Of a DNA stretch of 56,147 nucleotides, positions 44,605-56,147 are shown in pieces (position 1 is the stretch's first letter; each line of letters opens with the position of its first letter). This stretch comes from Tilletiaria anomala UBC 951 (taxonomy: Eukaryota > Basidiomycota > Exobasidiomycetes > Georgefischeriales > Tilletiariaceae). The translations under genes and the position numbers were made by a program. The notes under the pieces were generated by a model that saw only the letters and a program-made list of their open reading frames with translations, had not been told where the DNA came from and did not search any database. The DNA is taken from contig NW_013546908.1 in NCBI RefSeq assembly GCF_000711695.1, forward strand, positions 1 to 56,147, given 5' to 3'.

Positions 44605-47600
44605 TCACGCCCAATTCAAGCAGACATACGCAAGATTCTGCAGCGTCTCCCTCGACTCCTTGAACTTCTCGCCGCCCGTCTGTTCGATGGCCCTCTGTAG
44701 AGTAGCCTTGAACTCGGCCACCTTTCCCGTGAAGTGCCGGTCGAGCGTGGCGAGCTGCTGCTCAAAGTCGGCCTCCTGCAATTCGGCAAGCGAAGCGGAT
44801 GCCACCGCCGAGATGGAGAGAGTCGAGACGTGCAGCGTCGATACGGACAACGAAGCATCTGCAGCAGCTGTGCCCTCAGTTCGTCCTTCTTCCCGTCTCG
44901 AAGAGCGCTGGCGCAACGCAGCCGCCTCTGCGAAGGCACCCATAACCTGCGCCATGTTTTCATCGCTGTCACTGTCCAAGCTCTTCTGTCGGCGCCTTCT
45001 GCGGCGGTGCCTGGATCGCAGCTGCGGCGGCGCAACGACTAACTTGGCCATTCCACCTGACTGGTAGGTAAAGTGGCAATGGGCGACCTGCATGCAGTAG
45101 CGCAGCAATTCAAGCATGAGCGTATGCAGCTTGGCGTGGGCTTTGTCCAGGAAGAGATGCTTTCGCAAATCGCGCAGAGCGGCATCGTGTGCTTCAATCA
45201 ATCCGTTGACGGACGACGCGCGGGACAGGCCTGCACCGAGCTTTGCATTGAACTTCCCAATCACCTACAGGCGTGAGCAGAATGCAGGTCAGCAAGCATC
45301 ATTTTGCGGGTTCCCAAAGTTACTCACATCTGTATTGCAATAGCTGGTGAAAGTGTTGACGAGCCAAATCAGACGTCGGCGGAGAGGATAAAGTTGTTTC
45401 GGGTCTGGTAATCCGATCGCAAAACTACGCTCTGCCGCGGTGCCAGGTTTTGTCCTGCCTATTCGGTCGACGAGATGCTTGACCCGCTTGAGGCTGAGCA
45501 GTAGCGAGAAAGTCGAACGGTAGAGCGACAGGGCATCGCCGGAAATGACGAATGTCAGAGGCCACGGGACTGCGTAGCCGATCTGCAAGGCGCGGACCCA
45601 TTCGAGCGAGAAAGGGTCTTTGACGATCGCGCTTTGAAACTTGAAGCTAACCAGACTAGTGTCAAGCCACTGCTCTGCTTGCGCCGAGTCTCGCAGCGCG
45701 GTGGTCAGTGTTTGAGCGTCGATCGCCTCGTTCGAGGCGATCTGCGAATCCATGACCGCATCAGTGGAAATTCTAACAGCTCTGCCTGATCAGGTGTAGC
45801 TATTTGCACACACACCTTCAAGAATATTTCTTCGCACCAAGCGTGCATTTCTGCGCCTCTACGCATCAAAAAGAGGTCTTGAATGGCAGTGAGATGGCCG
45901 TAAAGATCACGACCGTCTTCGACAGTGGGGAGGACATAATAGTCATGCGCGCGCTTTTGCGAGAGTCGGATCTGAGGCAGCATCGCTTGGATAGCCGCTT
46001 GCGCCATGGGTATCGCGGACTCGATCTCCATGCCTTCTTTCTTGCTACTGTCGTATTGAAGCGAAAAGGATGTTGGGCGATCGAAAGGCGGCACATCTGC
46101 TTCGTCGCGAAATGCGCGAAGCAAGCCGATGCTCATACCCGCTTGCAGCAGGGTCTTTGCATGAGGCGCCATGAAAGCCGGCACATGCGGCTGTCCGCCT
46201 TGGTCTGTCGCATACGTATATCCTGCAGTCCAAAATTTGTCGTCGAAGCACGAAACGCTTGGATCGCGCTTGAACAGCTCCGACGTGCAACTCCACGCGC
46301 GTTCTCCGTCGGCGAGGTCATTGTCGAACGGTGCGCCTAGCATCAGCCATCGAGACACGCCGCCAATCAATGGTTTGGCAAGGGCGCTGAAGCACCGTGA
46401 GAGAGCTTTTTCAACGCCGACATTGACTGGGCTCCGAGTCGTCTGATGAGAGAGGATCAGCGCGTGCACCTTGTTGACCAGTGATATGGCGTCGAATCCA
46501 GCAGCTTCTTGTTCCGAGGCTACGAGCTCGTAAAGCGTGTTGAGCCCCGCTGCTCGTTGCTCGACAATCCTGAGGGTAGTAAGCAGCGAAATCGAATCTT
46601 TGCTGTCGCCGCGCTGCGCCGCATATTGTGCAAGGCGGGAATCTTCCGATGCCAGCCATGCGTTCCATTCCTCGAGGGTGATCGAAAGAGCTTCTCCGAA
46701 TGACTGAAGGAGCATGGAAGGAGTGGCTGCCAGGTACACGGCGGTATCCGCTACGACGCGAACATGCTGGTGCAGAGCCACGGCCCGTCGCCACGGCGCC
46801 TTCGCAGCTCCGGCAGAAATGTGGTTGATGGAGAGAAATGACGTGTCTGTGCTGAGCGAGCTTGAGCAGAGTCGGGTCAAAAGCTCGCGAATGGCATCCG
46901 CAGTGGCTAGCTTCTTTTCGTCTGCGGCAAACACATCGGATTGCCGTCAGCCACCATCGGCTGCATAGTCTTGATCACACCTCACTCACCCCACGAAGAG
47001 ACGGACAGCTGACGCGGGTCGGCGTAGGGAGGCGCCTCGTAATGCCATTTTGCAACAGCTTGATCAGTTTCCTCTCGAAAAGTTTGCAGATATTGCTGCT
47101 GCTTTTCATAGTTTTCCTTCCACAAATTTGCACTCAGACCTGCGTCCGTCTCGTAGTCCCCTCGATGCTTCGGCTCCTTCAGCGAAGATGTTCCGCGCCT
47201 TGATGGCTCCCGTCGGTTGCTTCCCTTCTCCGACACGGACTCATCTTCACTCCAATCATCACTGTCGAAGGAATCGTTTTCGTCCTCATCCCAGCCTTCT
47301 CCAACTAAAGGATCCTCTTTCAAGATTTGCTGCCACACCTTGCAGTCTTGGATCTGTTTCTGCTCGGGAGTCAGGTACATCGATCCGCTTTTACTGTCAG
47401 ATGAACAATTTAGAATGATTGCCGCATGAGCTTGGGTTGAAAGTGTTGGTTGGTGAGACAGCTCGAGCTGCCAGAGCCAAACAGTGTTGATTGTCAACGG
47501 GCAATCATAAAAACTTCGTTCAGAGCATCTCACCAGGAGCTTCAGCATCTCAGGCAGCGATCTGTTTCGAAGCAGCGGTTCAGCTGGAGGGGCGAGGCTT

Positions 47601-48043
47601 TTCCCCTTCGGTGCACCATCTTTGTTCAAATATTGCACTTCGTGTCGTTGCAATTCATGTAGCTCCAGGGCCGATTGATAGATCTTGTCGGACTCGGAGA
47701 CGACCGACACGGTTGTCTTGTAGACTGACGTGATGGCCTCGGCGAGCTCGCTCCGAAGTGATACTTTGTGCTTCAATGCGAGGCTATTGGGAAAATGCAA
47801 CCGGAATCAACGTCAGATGCGGGTGTCGTCGCAAGTCTCAAGCCAGCCTTTGACTCACTCGTCAAAGTGGGTCTTCAGCTCTTCTGGGCGCAGAGCAGGC
47901 TCCCTGGTTTGCTGTGCAAGGATGCGAGATGCCAAACGTTCCTTGTCGGCGAGCGTCTCGCCGCTACCGCTGCTTTCACTCTCATCATGAAAGGAGCTTA
48001 CCAGCGCCGAAACCAGCCTTTGCCTCTCGGGCCGCATGGTCAT
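44605..48043 (-). CDS. Gamma-tubulin complex component, GCP5-like
   Basis: The model is complement(44605..45264, 45328..45741, 45816..46921, 46990..47783, 47859..48043), 1052 residues. GCP proteins arrange gamma-tubulin into the ring that nucleates microtubules at spindle pole bodies. The N-terminal half has NRSLPEMLKLL and, before an acidic stretch, QQILKEDPLVGEGWDEDE, like the E-P-x-x-G block of GCP5/GCP6. The middle has YGHLTAIQDLFLMRRG and WCEEIFLK. The C-terminal GCP domain has LQIGYAVPWPLTFVIS, YRSTFSLLLSLKRVKHLV and, after the last splice, HDAALRDLRKHLFL. A disordered Arg/Ser insert lies near residue 910. Introns of 63-75 nt are all in phase. GCP5 is preferred, with GCP6 or GCP4 as alternatives. 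An upstream exon is not excluded. Confidence 0.78.
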
Positions 48044-49024
48044 GTGAAAGCGCTACCCTCAAACGGCAACGGCGCGGATGCTTGCTGCAGCGCCAGCCCA
48101 AGCCTCGCGTGAAGGTCGATAATCAGTTCTGGCGTGTGGGTGCTGAAAATCCAGATCATGAGCTACTATTCTCACAAGTGAGATATGCGCATTTGTCCTC
48201 ATCTCTATGTATATAGTGCAAGGGCCAAGCCGCTCAGCCCAAGGTGTTGGTTCTCATTTGGGTTGGTTGATGTTGCTTCGCGTGTATTTCATCCCAATCT
48301 CATCATCTTCCGCTACGCGTCGCGTCGCGAGTCGGGAACTTGAGACAACTCTCATCAGCACAATCAGTATATCAAGCTCACGCCACCATTAATCAAAGTC
48401 GTTTTACAGCTTACGTCTCAGCTATATCAGTCACTGTTCAAACAGGCTCTAGCATCAGCAGCCGGTCCAAAGCATCAGTAGTACGTCCGTAACTCAGCAT
48501 CTCAGGCCTCGCTGCGATCGCAACGCGTCGCCAAGGTTAGGGATCTGTGCACCCGAAACGATCATCTTGTACGACACGCGCTGATCCCATAGCAACACGT
48601 CCCACAGCTCTGCGACCTCTTAGAGAGCTGCGAGATAATAGCTCAGGCGTCTATTTAGCGAGTGGCAGGCCTTGGAAAGCTGCTGGCGCAGCGCAGTCTG
48701 CTCCCTGCACCAGAATTGAAGTGCTGCAGCACGTCGCCACTGTCACTAAGCGTCGCAGCGACAAAAGGGCCGTCGCTCGTTCACATTCAATGTTTCCCCT
48801 TATGCCGCTTGCCTGGGGGCATCCGCTTTTTTGCTGCCACAAATGTTCCATTGATGGAAGCCATGTTGGACTGCCGCTGATCACGACCATATCTTCCCTC
48901 CATTGAATGCGACAGGATCAAGAAGCCATGAAGCATATCGTCACTGGATGGCGCAATACCTGAGCAGCTCGCAATCTCTCTCGTTTGCCACCATATAAAA
49001 GAAACAGATGAGACAGCCCTCGAT
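48044..49024. other. Upstream region of the GCP gene, nothing recognised
   Basis: This 981-nt stretch between two minus-strand genes should contain the GCP promoter and the 3' end of the ChaN-like gene. It is AT-richer, with many CATCAGCA-like words, but no repeat or gene stands out. Confidence 0.35.
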
Positions 49025-50245
49025 TTAATTTCCTTCATCTCTCCATTTGTAGAGTACAACAGCATCTGCCAATTTGCGATCCCAGGCGTCTTCTGCCCAT
49101 GCTATTTGAGAGTCTTCCTCGGCGACCTGATCCGTGACATCAGCTGTCCAGAAACTCCCGTCATCGGGCTTACTAGCTATCAGGAACGGTTCTATCGTAT
49201 CATCTGATGGCCTGTAGCGCTCCCGAAGCAGCTCCATCGTCCTCTCCACAGCACCCATGCCATATTCGCTGTGCCCAAGCCCGCAGATAGCAAACACAAT
49301 GCCATCACCACATCCACTCGCCGAATTGATGAGCTGAGAGGTAATTGTGTGCGCAAAGAATGCATCTTTTAGCGCTTGAGCGGTCTCGAATCCTTTACTC
49401 TGCGGGCCCGGCTCGCATAGCAGCTCTGTCGGGTATCTCGCTGTGTAATTCTTTGCTTCCGATTGGGGTTCTTGCACGTCGGGTGGTAGGGCCGGAAAAA
49501 TAACGGGTTGATTTGGGCGCATGAGTGACTTTATGTAGCTGCGATGGGCAAGCGAGATATTCGTGACGAGATCCCAGCGGGTAAATGCAGGTGCTGCGTG
49601 GTTGGAAGTGTCATAGGACATCCTCGTCCTTTCGGCATCCTTTACTGCGTCGAGCCCGTCCTTGAATGCAAGTTTTGCCCACTGCCGAGGCGGGAAGCCT
49701 CCAACAACACGCACTCCAAGTTCTTGTGCGAGAACCAAGAGCGGGATGTAGTGGCTCATATCGAAACCTTCCTGACTTTCCTCGCCATACATCTCGGCTA
49801 GTTCGGCTACTTGAAGGTCACCGGCCACGAATCCGTCGAGCAAAGCCTGATCTAAGAGTGAGAAATGCTCGATAACCATGCTGATCCGTGGGCCCCTCGC
49901 TTGAGGTTCAGATTTTGGCGATTCGAGCGCTCGAAAGGCTCGCACAAGATCATGCAGAGCTTGCATCTGCGCATGTAAGACTTGAGGCTGATGGTGTTGC
50001 TCCCCGAAGAAAACGAGGCGCGGAGGTCTTGCTCTCCTGTTATATATCTCCACGAAGGAATGCAGCTCTTTTTCTTCAAAATTTGACATCTGGTTCCATT
50101 GCTGCATACGCACACCATTTCGAGCAGACTCGTGGACACAGCATGATCGGAAAGTGGGCAGCTGTGACAACAGAAGCCGAGGAGGGGAGAGCTTGTGGAT
50201 TAAATGGGAGATCATACTTTCGTCTTCCGCAGATTCCCCCGTCAT
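49025..50245 (-). CDS. ChaN/Tiki-fold protein, putative haem-binding or metalloprotease-like
   Basis: A single exon of 406 residues from ATG 50245. The protein matches the ChaN-like, Tiki/TraB-related superfamily: RLVFFGEQHHQP at about 77-88 carries the conserved Gly-Glu-x-His, ISMVIEHFSLLDQ follows, and the C-terminal VFAICGLGHSEYGMG gives the second conserved Gly-His pair. In bacteria ChaN is an outer-membrane lipoprotein that binds haem iron; animal Tiki members are metalloproteases. The Glu and His residues needed for metal or haem contact are present. No signal peptide or lipobox is seen; the first 75 residues include a basic, Ser/Leu-rich part that could target mitochondria. Later ATGs near residue 47 and 53 are alternative starts. 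The fungal role is unknown. It is divergent from the ankyrin gene. Confidence 0.75.
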   Translation of the reverse strand: MTGESAEDESMISHLIHKLSPPRLLLSQLPTFRSCCVHESARNGVRMQQWNQMSNFEEKELHSFVEIYNRRARPPRLVFFGEQHHQPQVLHAQMQALHDLVRAFRALESPKSEPQARGPRISMVIEHFSLLDQALLDGFVAGDLQVAELAEMYGEESQEGFDMSHYIPLLVLAQELGVRVVGGFPPRQWAKLAFKDGLDAVKDAERTRMSYDTSNHAAPAFTRWDLVTNISLAHRSYIKSLMRPNQPVIFPALPPDVQEPQSEAKNYTARYPTELLCEPGPQSKGFETAQALKDAFFAHTITSQLINSASGCGDGIVFAICGLGHSEYGMGAVERTMELLRERYRPSDDTIEPFLIASKPDDGSFWTADVTDQVAEEDSQIAWAEDAWDRKLADAVVLYKWRDEGN

Positions 50246-50697
50246 CTTGCACAATAATTACGGCAGCGCAGACCGAACCGCACGGGCTCTTCGAAAGCCC
50301 GGTCCCCCAACTTCTTCAAGGTGAAGGGGATTCTATTAATGAAAGCGGCAACGAGTACCACGTTGAGAACGCTGACCAGAGTGCCTCCCTAACCACAGAG
50401 TTCCCAGACTAGTGGCGATACATCCGCAATTGAGAAGTCGCCGAAGTAGGAAAGTCGCCGACTAAAGGGGACCTTGACGACGATGAAGTCATCGCTTCAC
50501 TCAACAGCATCTCTGACATGAGAACCCATGTTGGGTTCGTTTGTCCTCGGTGACCAACCTGGGAGCGATTGCTAGCGCATAACGGACCCGTGGGCCACGA
50601 CCGACTTGCTTGCCTAATTCATCTTTGACAGCCAGCGGTGCAGTGGCCAACAGAACAATTCAACTCATCCTGATTGTTCCACGCCTAAACGGTCGCA
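50246..50697. promoter_or_regulatory. Divergent promoter region of ChaN-like and ankyrin genes
   Basis: The 452 nt between the start codons should contain both promoters. AAGTCGCCGAA/AAGTCGCCGAC is directly repeated at about 50436 and 50452 and might be a binding site. No TATA box is obvious. Confidence 0.35.
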
Positions 50698-51450
50698 ATG
50701 TCCACGCACCACCATCAACAAGACTCTGAAGCGCAGGCAACTGTGGCAGCCAATGTGCGAGTGGCAGACGAGAAGGTATCCATGGATATGGAGGCCTCAC
50801 AGCAGTCGCAAAAACCGCACCAGCAAGAACAGGGTGTCGATCAAGTGTCAAATGCTGCCGTGGGCGCTCCGCCACCCAGTCGACCTACAGACCCATCGCA
50901 GTTGAGTGACGATGCGCTCGACTTCGCAAAGAGGGTACGCTTTGACTTTAAATACATAGCAACACCGTTATGTGACTGAGATTGACAATAGTCTCCTTCT
51001 TTGCAGATGTTCGACATGGCTCGGGCAGGCGATGCCAAGTTGATCGAATACCTCAAAGCTGGCTTACCTCCGAACCTGATGAACAATCGCGGTGACACGC
51101 TCCTCATGCTCGCCGCCTACCACGGCCACGCCTCTCTGGTCAAGGACATGCTCACATCTATCCCATGCCCGGCAGACCCGAATCAGCTGAATGGTAAGAG
51201 CCAGTCGCCCGTCGCAGGTGCAGTCTTCAAAGGGTTCGATGACGTGGTCAAGGTACTCATCGAAGGCGGAGCCGATCCGCTTGCAGGCCAGCCAAGCGCT
51301 GAAGCGACGGCGGGAATGCTCAAAAAACTCGAAGGAGAAGGCGGCTTCAAAGAGCTCTTTAGAAATGCACCCGGACGAGGCCAAGGTGCGCGGGAAGCGA
51401 TTAATCCGGTGGAGGACCGCGAGCAGGCATGGATGGTTGCAGGACAATGA
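50698..51450 (+). CDS. Small ankyrin-repeat protein
   Basis: The model joins 50698..50934 and 51007..51450 across a 72-nt phase-0 intron (GTACGC...TTTGCAG), giving 226 residues. The first 75 residues are Gln/His-rich and disordered, ending in DDALDFAKR. After splicing come MFDMARAGDAKLIEYLKAG, then NNRGDTLLMLAAYHGHASLV and GKSQSPVAGAVFKGFDDVV, which are ankyrin repeats (about three, 80-180). A short polar tail ends in the helix AWMVAGQ. Ankyrin repeats mediate protein binding; the partner is unknown. Similar short ankyrin proteins occur across fungi. Without the intron the first frame would stop at once, so splicing is required. Confidence 0.85.
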
Positions 51451-51601
51451 CTGGTGTGGCCAAATCAAAGCGAGGGCGAAGCCATCGTGCTCAGGTAATT
51501 GCGGAATTCCGCACTATGCTGTCCCTTAGTTGCTACACACTGCTTTGTATCATACTTTGGCATTCACACGGTTTCAATAGACAAATTCTGGCTTCTGAAT
51601 T

Positions 51602-54600
51602 TTACTTGCCCGCTAGCAGCCTTTCGAGTGCCCGATCTGTGCGATAGTTTGACTTCTCCAATGCCGTGATCACTTGGTGTCGCGCAAAGCCCATCGCGGT
51701 GAGCTGTTTCACTGGGCCCGCGTCGTCTGGCAGGGCCGAAGAGTGCGTGCTGTTGCGGGCAGCAGGGGCGTCGGCCTTACGTGGCGGCACCGCGGGAGCG
51801 CCTGTGCTGGCGCCCATTTGTTGGCCTTCCGGCTCGAACGCATCGTCGAACGAGAAGGCAGGGGCCAAAGATCCTGATGATGCATTCGCAACGGTCGGCG
51901 CGGAGGGGAAAGCCGAGTCAAAGTCAGCGAAAGCCTCGGAGACCGCGCTATTCGAAGCACCTGGGAAGTCTCCAGGTGGGTTGCTAGGCGCGTTGGTCGC
52001 TGGCGCAGCCGCAGGCGCAGCGGAAGGCGTCGCCACCGTGCGGAATGAAGGCACAAAGAAAAAGTCCGTGTCGAACGCATCGTCAAAGCCTGTCGAGGCT
52101 GGAGCAGCAGAGCTTTGTGCTGCGCTGCCGCTTGCGCTGACCGGCATGGCGGGGCCGAGATCGTTAAAAGCAGATTCGAACTCGTCAAGAGCGAGTTGTA
52201 CAGGCTGCTTGGTCACGGCTGGCGCGGCTGACGAAATTTCGGGAAGTTGAGACGTCGTATTTACTGGCGTCGTGAGCGCGTCCGCGAAGGCATCGTCGCC
52301 GAAGGCGGAAGAAGTAGCTGTACCGGGTATGGAGGATAACGCGGTGGGCGCGCGTTGCGGTGCTGGAGGAGGGGCCCTTCGCGCCTTGACCGATGCAGCC
52401 GGGCTCGTGGTGGCATCGCCGCCGGGAATACCAGAAGCTACAGGGGCAGGAGAAGTGGCACCAGGTGTCGTGGCCTCTTCCGTCGGCTGTACAGCTGTGG
52501 CAAACTTCTCATGCCGGGGACGAGCGTCGTCACCACCCTCGGCATCCTCGAAGCTGTCCAGGTCGACACTGCTGCGTGCACTTGGAGAAGCGTCGAAAGG
52601 CGATGCCTCAGGCACAGGCGAGCCTGACGCTGGCCCGAAAACAGATGTAGAGCTATCCGCCTCTGTGAGCTTCTGTTTGCTCATGTCACCAACGTCCAGT
52701 GTTCGATCGGGGTCATCCGCACCTACCGAGCTGGAGCCACTGGCCCCTGGAGTTTGAACAGCACTGGCCTCGCGGCTGTGGCCCGCCTCATCCCCCGCGT
52801 TGCTCAAATCCATCCCGGTGGGACGAGTCGAGGGCTGATCGAGGTCCTCTGGTCCCTCATCTTCGTCCGACGATTGATCGTCGTCATGAGTCGCAGATAC
52901 CGCGCTAGCTCCCGCCGCAATACCCCCCGCTGCTACAGCTCCAGTGCCCACCAGGGCCGCGGAAGTAGAGAGGTGCGATTCGCAATCTTCTGTACCTGTC
53001 TCATTTGACACAGTCGCGTCCGTAGCAGGCTGTGCATTGGCGGGTACAGCAGTGGCAGTGGCAGGCTGGGGGTTGTCAAAGTCGGCAAAGGCATGGTCGA
53101 ACGCGATGGAGCTGCTAGCGAACTTCTGCGCTTGCCCTTCCGGTTCAAGTGTCATGTTAGGGGGAGTAGCGGCACGTGCAGGGGCACGAGCAGCGTCAAA
53201 AGAGTTGCCAAAGTCGTCGTCGAAAGCAGCAGCGGCCACCGGCGCGGAAGTCGTTTCCGAAGCTGCTGGAGCAGACGTAGGAGGGTGACCGTCTACGGCA
53301 GCTGCATTTGCATGCTCAGGAGCATCGAAGTCCCCGAACGCATCATCGAATGCGGTCTGGCCGAAATGCGCATCGCCTGCAGCTTCGGCGTCGGGGACGC
53401 CAAATGGATCGTTACTCGCGGCGGCGGCGGCAGCAGCAGTAGTCATAGTAGGGAGCGCACTGCTGTCCACCGGGTTCCCATCGTGCCTGTCATGCTCCGC
53501 ACCTGAAGCAGCAGCCACGCCGCCCAAGGCATTGCCCGTTGTGATATCTGTAGCTGTTCTGACGAATCCGCCGTGCTCGACAGGAGCATCGGCGGAGGCG
53601 GTGTTGCTGCGATCGAATGGATTGGTGCTCTTCACGCTATCCATCGGACTAAGCGTACCCTCGCGACTTTGCGCCATCCCAGCACCTCGCGGTACGGCAG
53701 CAGTAGCGGACGCCTCCTCTGGCTCGCCAGCGTTGGCACCCTCCAGCTCCGCGCTTGTCTTCTGCCGCTCCGTCTCAGCCGTGGTCAGCTGTTTCTTTGC
53801 GATGGCGTTCATGCCCTTCTGTTGGCGTGCGTCCTTCCTGACCTTCTCCAGCTCCGCTTTCAGCTGTGCAGTATGCGCTTGCACTTCTGCCATCTTCTTC
53901 TTGGCGTCGCGGACGTCCTCGCGGTCGCGCATTAGCGCCTGCTCAAGCTCGTCGCGCTCCGCCTTGAGCGCGCTGAGGCTGCTCTCCTCGTGGATCAGGT
54001 CCTCGCGCAACTTCTTGAGTTCTGCCCTCTGCGCCTTAGTCTTCTCCTCGAGCCCCTGCACGAGCTTCTGCTCCGTCTCGAGCGTCGCCTTCACTGACGT
54101 CAGGCGCGCCTCGATCTCGGCGGTGGACGTCGCGTTCTGCGCAGCAGTAGTCTCGAGGGCGCTGCGTTGCGTGTTGAACCTCTCGAGCTCCTGCTCGGCC
54201 GTCTGCAAGCGTCTGCTCGTCTCGGACGTGTCAGCTGCAGCAGTATGAGCAAGTACGACAGCGCCGCCGATGCGCTCAGGTGAGCTTACTGTCGGCGAGC
54301 TGTTAAAAAAGTCGTCATCAAAGCCCGACGGAGCAGCAGAAGCAGCTGTGGACTGTGCCACACGCGGCGTTGCCGGGGCTGGCACTGGCGCAGGGGCAGG
54401 GGCACTCGAAGACGAGAAAGGTGCAGGGGCGCCTCTGCTGGCGGCGAGAGGCGCAGAAGGCGTGGGGGTCACAAAGGCCGAGGCGGCCGAGACTGGCAGG
54501 GCCAGCACATCTGCATCGTCGTCCATGATGGAGAAAAGGTCCTTCTGCGTGCCGCTCTGCGTCGGATCGACTGCCTGCGGCAACTGCTGGTTACGCAGCG

Positions 54601-56065
54601 ACAGCGGCACGAGGCTGCGTGGCAGCGTCGGCGGAAGATCGTTACCAGCGAGCTGCTTGTTGATCAGGTGCATGGCGACGGCAAACTCGTCCTTGCTGAG
54701 TGAGCCACTCTGCGTGATGTCCGACATGTCCCTGAACGAACGAAGAGAGCGTCGGGCACCCAAAAGGTGGTATCAGATAATGCAGAGTAGTGCGATGCGA
54801 TGAGTCGCGAGCCACGGCCTAAGGCTATGCCTGTGCCTGCGCCTGCGCCGCCACACACTTACCAAATGTGTGCCAAGACCGTCTCGTTGAGCTTGGACTG
54901 CATGAAGAACGGCACGACAATTTGTCCGTGGAGCTCGCCCTTTCTGGCGGTATCCAAGCCATCAAAGAAGCGATCCGAGCTCACCTTCTCGTCTGGCGTG
55001 ACGTCCCACTGAGCCCCAGAGGAGAAGTAGGATGCCGGGGGAGGCGCAGGACGTTGTAGAGCAGCAGCGCCAGTCAGCTGCGGCTGGATGAAGCTGGTCG
55101 TCATAGAAGACGAAGAGGGCGGGAGGCCGGGGACGGCGCCACGGAACGACGGCACGGGGCTGCCGATCTGTCCCGTCCGCTGCCCCGCTTGCGGATAGTG
55201 GCTGCCAGTCATCTGGCGCGGGATGCCGGTCACCTGGCGCGAAATGGGCCCCTGCGAGCCGCCTGTATGCTGCGCTGCGACGGGGCTCGTCGGTGGAAAC
55301 TGGGTGAAGCCCGGTGCCGGGGAGGGCGCGCCGCCCGAGGCCTGCTCGTAGAGTCCGGCGGGCAGAGCAGCGGGTATCGAGTTGAGCGTGCCGTTCATCG
55401 TGTTCTGGATGAAGTACATGCCGATGATAAAGTCGGTCAGGTCCAGTGCGCCGCGCGAGCGCGTGTCGGCCAGGCTCCAGATCGCACCAAGCTTGTCGAA
55501 CGACAGCTTGGACTTGACAAAGATCTCTTTGGCCTTTTCGCCTGTGTGAGAAGACATGACGGTTCAGGAGGGAGTGCGAAGGTAGAGACGGCTGCCGGGA
55601 AACCCTTGCAAGTCTCCCACTTACCATCCAAGACACCATTCTGCGGCCCAGCGGATGCAAAGATGCGCGTGTAGCGCGCACGGTCCTCGGCCTTGATCTC
55701 AACGGCAACTGGAAAGCCGGTACCAGTGCGAGTGGGCACGGAGCCGCTTCCTGACGGCTGGGGTAGCGTGATGCCATCGAACGTGGGTGGTGGCCCGGAT
55801 CGCTGGATGAGTGTCTCCGTGACGACTTCGCCGCGCTGTGCATGCCCAATGAGCCGCAGCGCGATGCTGAAGCCGCCAGCGGTGAGGAAGCCATTGTTGG
55901 CGCTGTCTGCGAGCGACCAGATCTCGCCCAAGACGCTCGCAGAGAGCTTGGAAGCGGAGAAGAACTGGACGGCAGCGTCGCCAGTAACGATGCCTGTCTG
56001 CTGCGGGTCGGCAAGGGTCCATATGTAGGCAAAGGCGGTACGCTCGGCAGGCGACAGCGCGAGCT
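51602..56065 (-). CDS. EDE1: Ede1/Eps15-like endocytic scaffold, 5' partial
   Basis: Exons in the window are complement(51602..54731, 54863..55541, 55625..56065), about 1415 residues. Ede1/Eps15 initiates clathrin-mediated endocytosis by clustering adaptors at the plasma membrane. Three EH domains are seen: LALSPAERTAFAYIW...VLGEIWSLAD, then ARYTRIFASAG...LGAIWSLADTRSRG, then DRFFDGLD...VLAHIWDMSDITQSG (completed by splicing TG|G). EH2 is also split by an intron. A long heptad coiled coil follows, then a disordered Ala/Asp/Ser-rich region with many DDDFF/FDDAF-type motifs, and a C-terminal UBA domain (VKQLTAMGFARHQVITALE). An acceptor TGTAG just before 56065 suggests that the start codon lies beyond the window; an in-window ATG at 56129 is less likely. 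Confidence 0.9.
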
Positions 56066-56147
56066 CTACACGCACCCGCCGGCATACGCAGTGAGGAAAG
56101 ATGGAAGGAATGTGAGCCCGACAATCCATCCTGACCAGAAGGATATA

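Noticed and set aside
45705-45815. Shorter 41-nt intron choice in the GCP gene
   Set aside because: The longer 74-nt intron ending at GATTCGCAG|ATC keeps phase 0 with a normal length and branch-like site; the 41-nt choice would be abnormally short.
53532-54248. 238-codon Ser/Ala/Leu-rich plus-strand frame
   Set aside because: It lies antisense to the Ede1 coiled-coil coding region, and its Ser/Leu repeats are the reverse of Glu/Lys/Arg codons.

Overview
The window looks like a piece of a basidiomycete nuclear genome, most likely from Ustilaginomycotina or a relative. The clade is an inference; the kingdom is well supported. It carries fungal-type genes (a DASH subunit DAD1, a Zn2Cys6 regulator, an Ede1-type endocytic scaffold, a DUF1776 protein), many short GT-AG introns (mostly 60-130 nt, donors usually GTGAGT or GTAAGT), and an internal TTAGGG tract. 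Exon boundaries were placed by hand from splice motifs, reading phase and family conservation.

Layout. 1-1865: gene-poor, with a 69-bp tandem duplication. 1866-2941 (+): secreted EG45/expansin-like wall protein. 3187-4666 (-): mitoribosomal mL44. 5123-7918 (+): E3 ligase Hel2/ZNF598. 8026-8817 (-): DAD1. 9740-10297 (+): small GPI-type secreted protein. 10870-12115 (-): SDR dehydrogenase of the YMR226C type. 12807-13917 (-): NTF2-fold mRNA export factor (NXT1/Mtr2). 14743-15932 (+): unknown protein. 16890-20476 (+): Sec24 with an N-terminal WW domain. 20906-20933: interstitial telomere repeat. 22133-23548 (-): cystathionine beta-synthase without regulatory domains. About 24.8-28.15 kb (+): broken Ty3/gypsy element, treated as a fossil. 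28760-32400 (-): striatin. 33825-35541 (-): LSM14/Scd6. 35968-37579 (+): DUF1776 protein. 37994-40083 (-): Zn2Cys6 regulator. 40.1-44.6 kb: AT-richer, gene-poor island. 44605-48043 (-): GCP5-type gamma-tubulin complex component. 49025-50245 (-): ChaN/Tiki-like protein. 50698-51450 (+): ankyrin protein. 51602 to the window end (-): Ede1/Eps15-like EH-domain scaffold, 5' partial.

Most genes are housekeeping and form no pathway cluster. Loose themes recur: mRNA fate (Hel2, LSM14, NXT1), membrane traffic (Sec24, Ede1, striatin) and microtubules (DAD1, GCP5). Several neighbours are divergent with 0.4-0.9 kb between start codons. I found no evidence for a defence system, biosynthetic cluster or CRISPR. 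The most unusual items are the WW domain of Sec24 completed by a 32-nt micro-exon, the likely ATG-only first exon of DAD1, the short CBS with a disordered insert in its catalytic domain, the ChaN/Tiki-fold protein, and the internal telomere tract.
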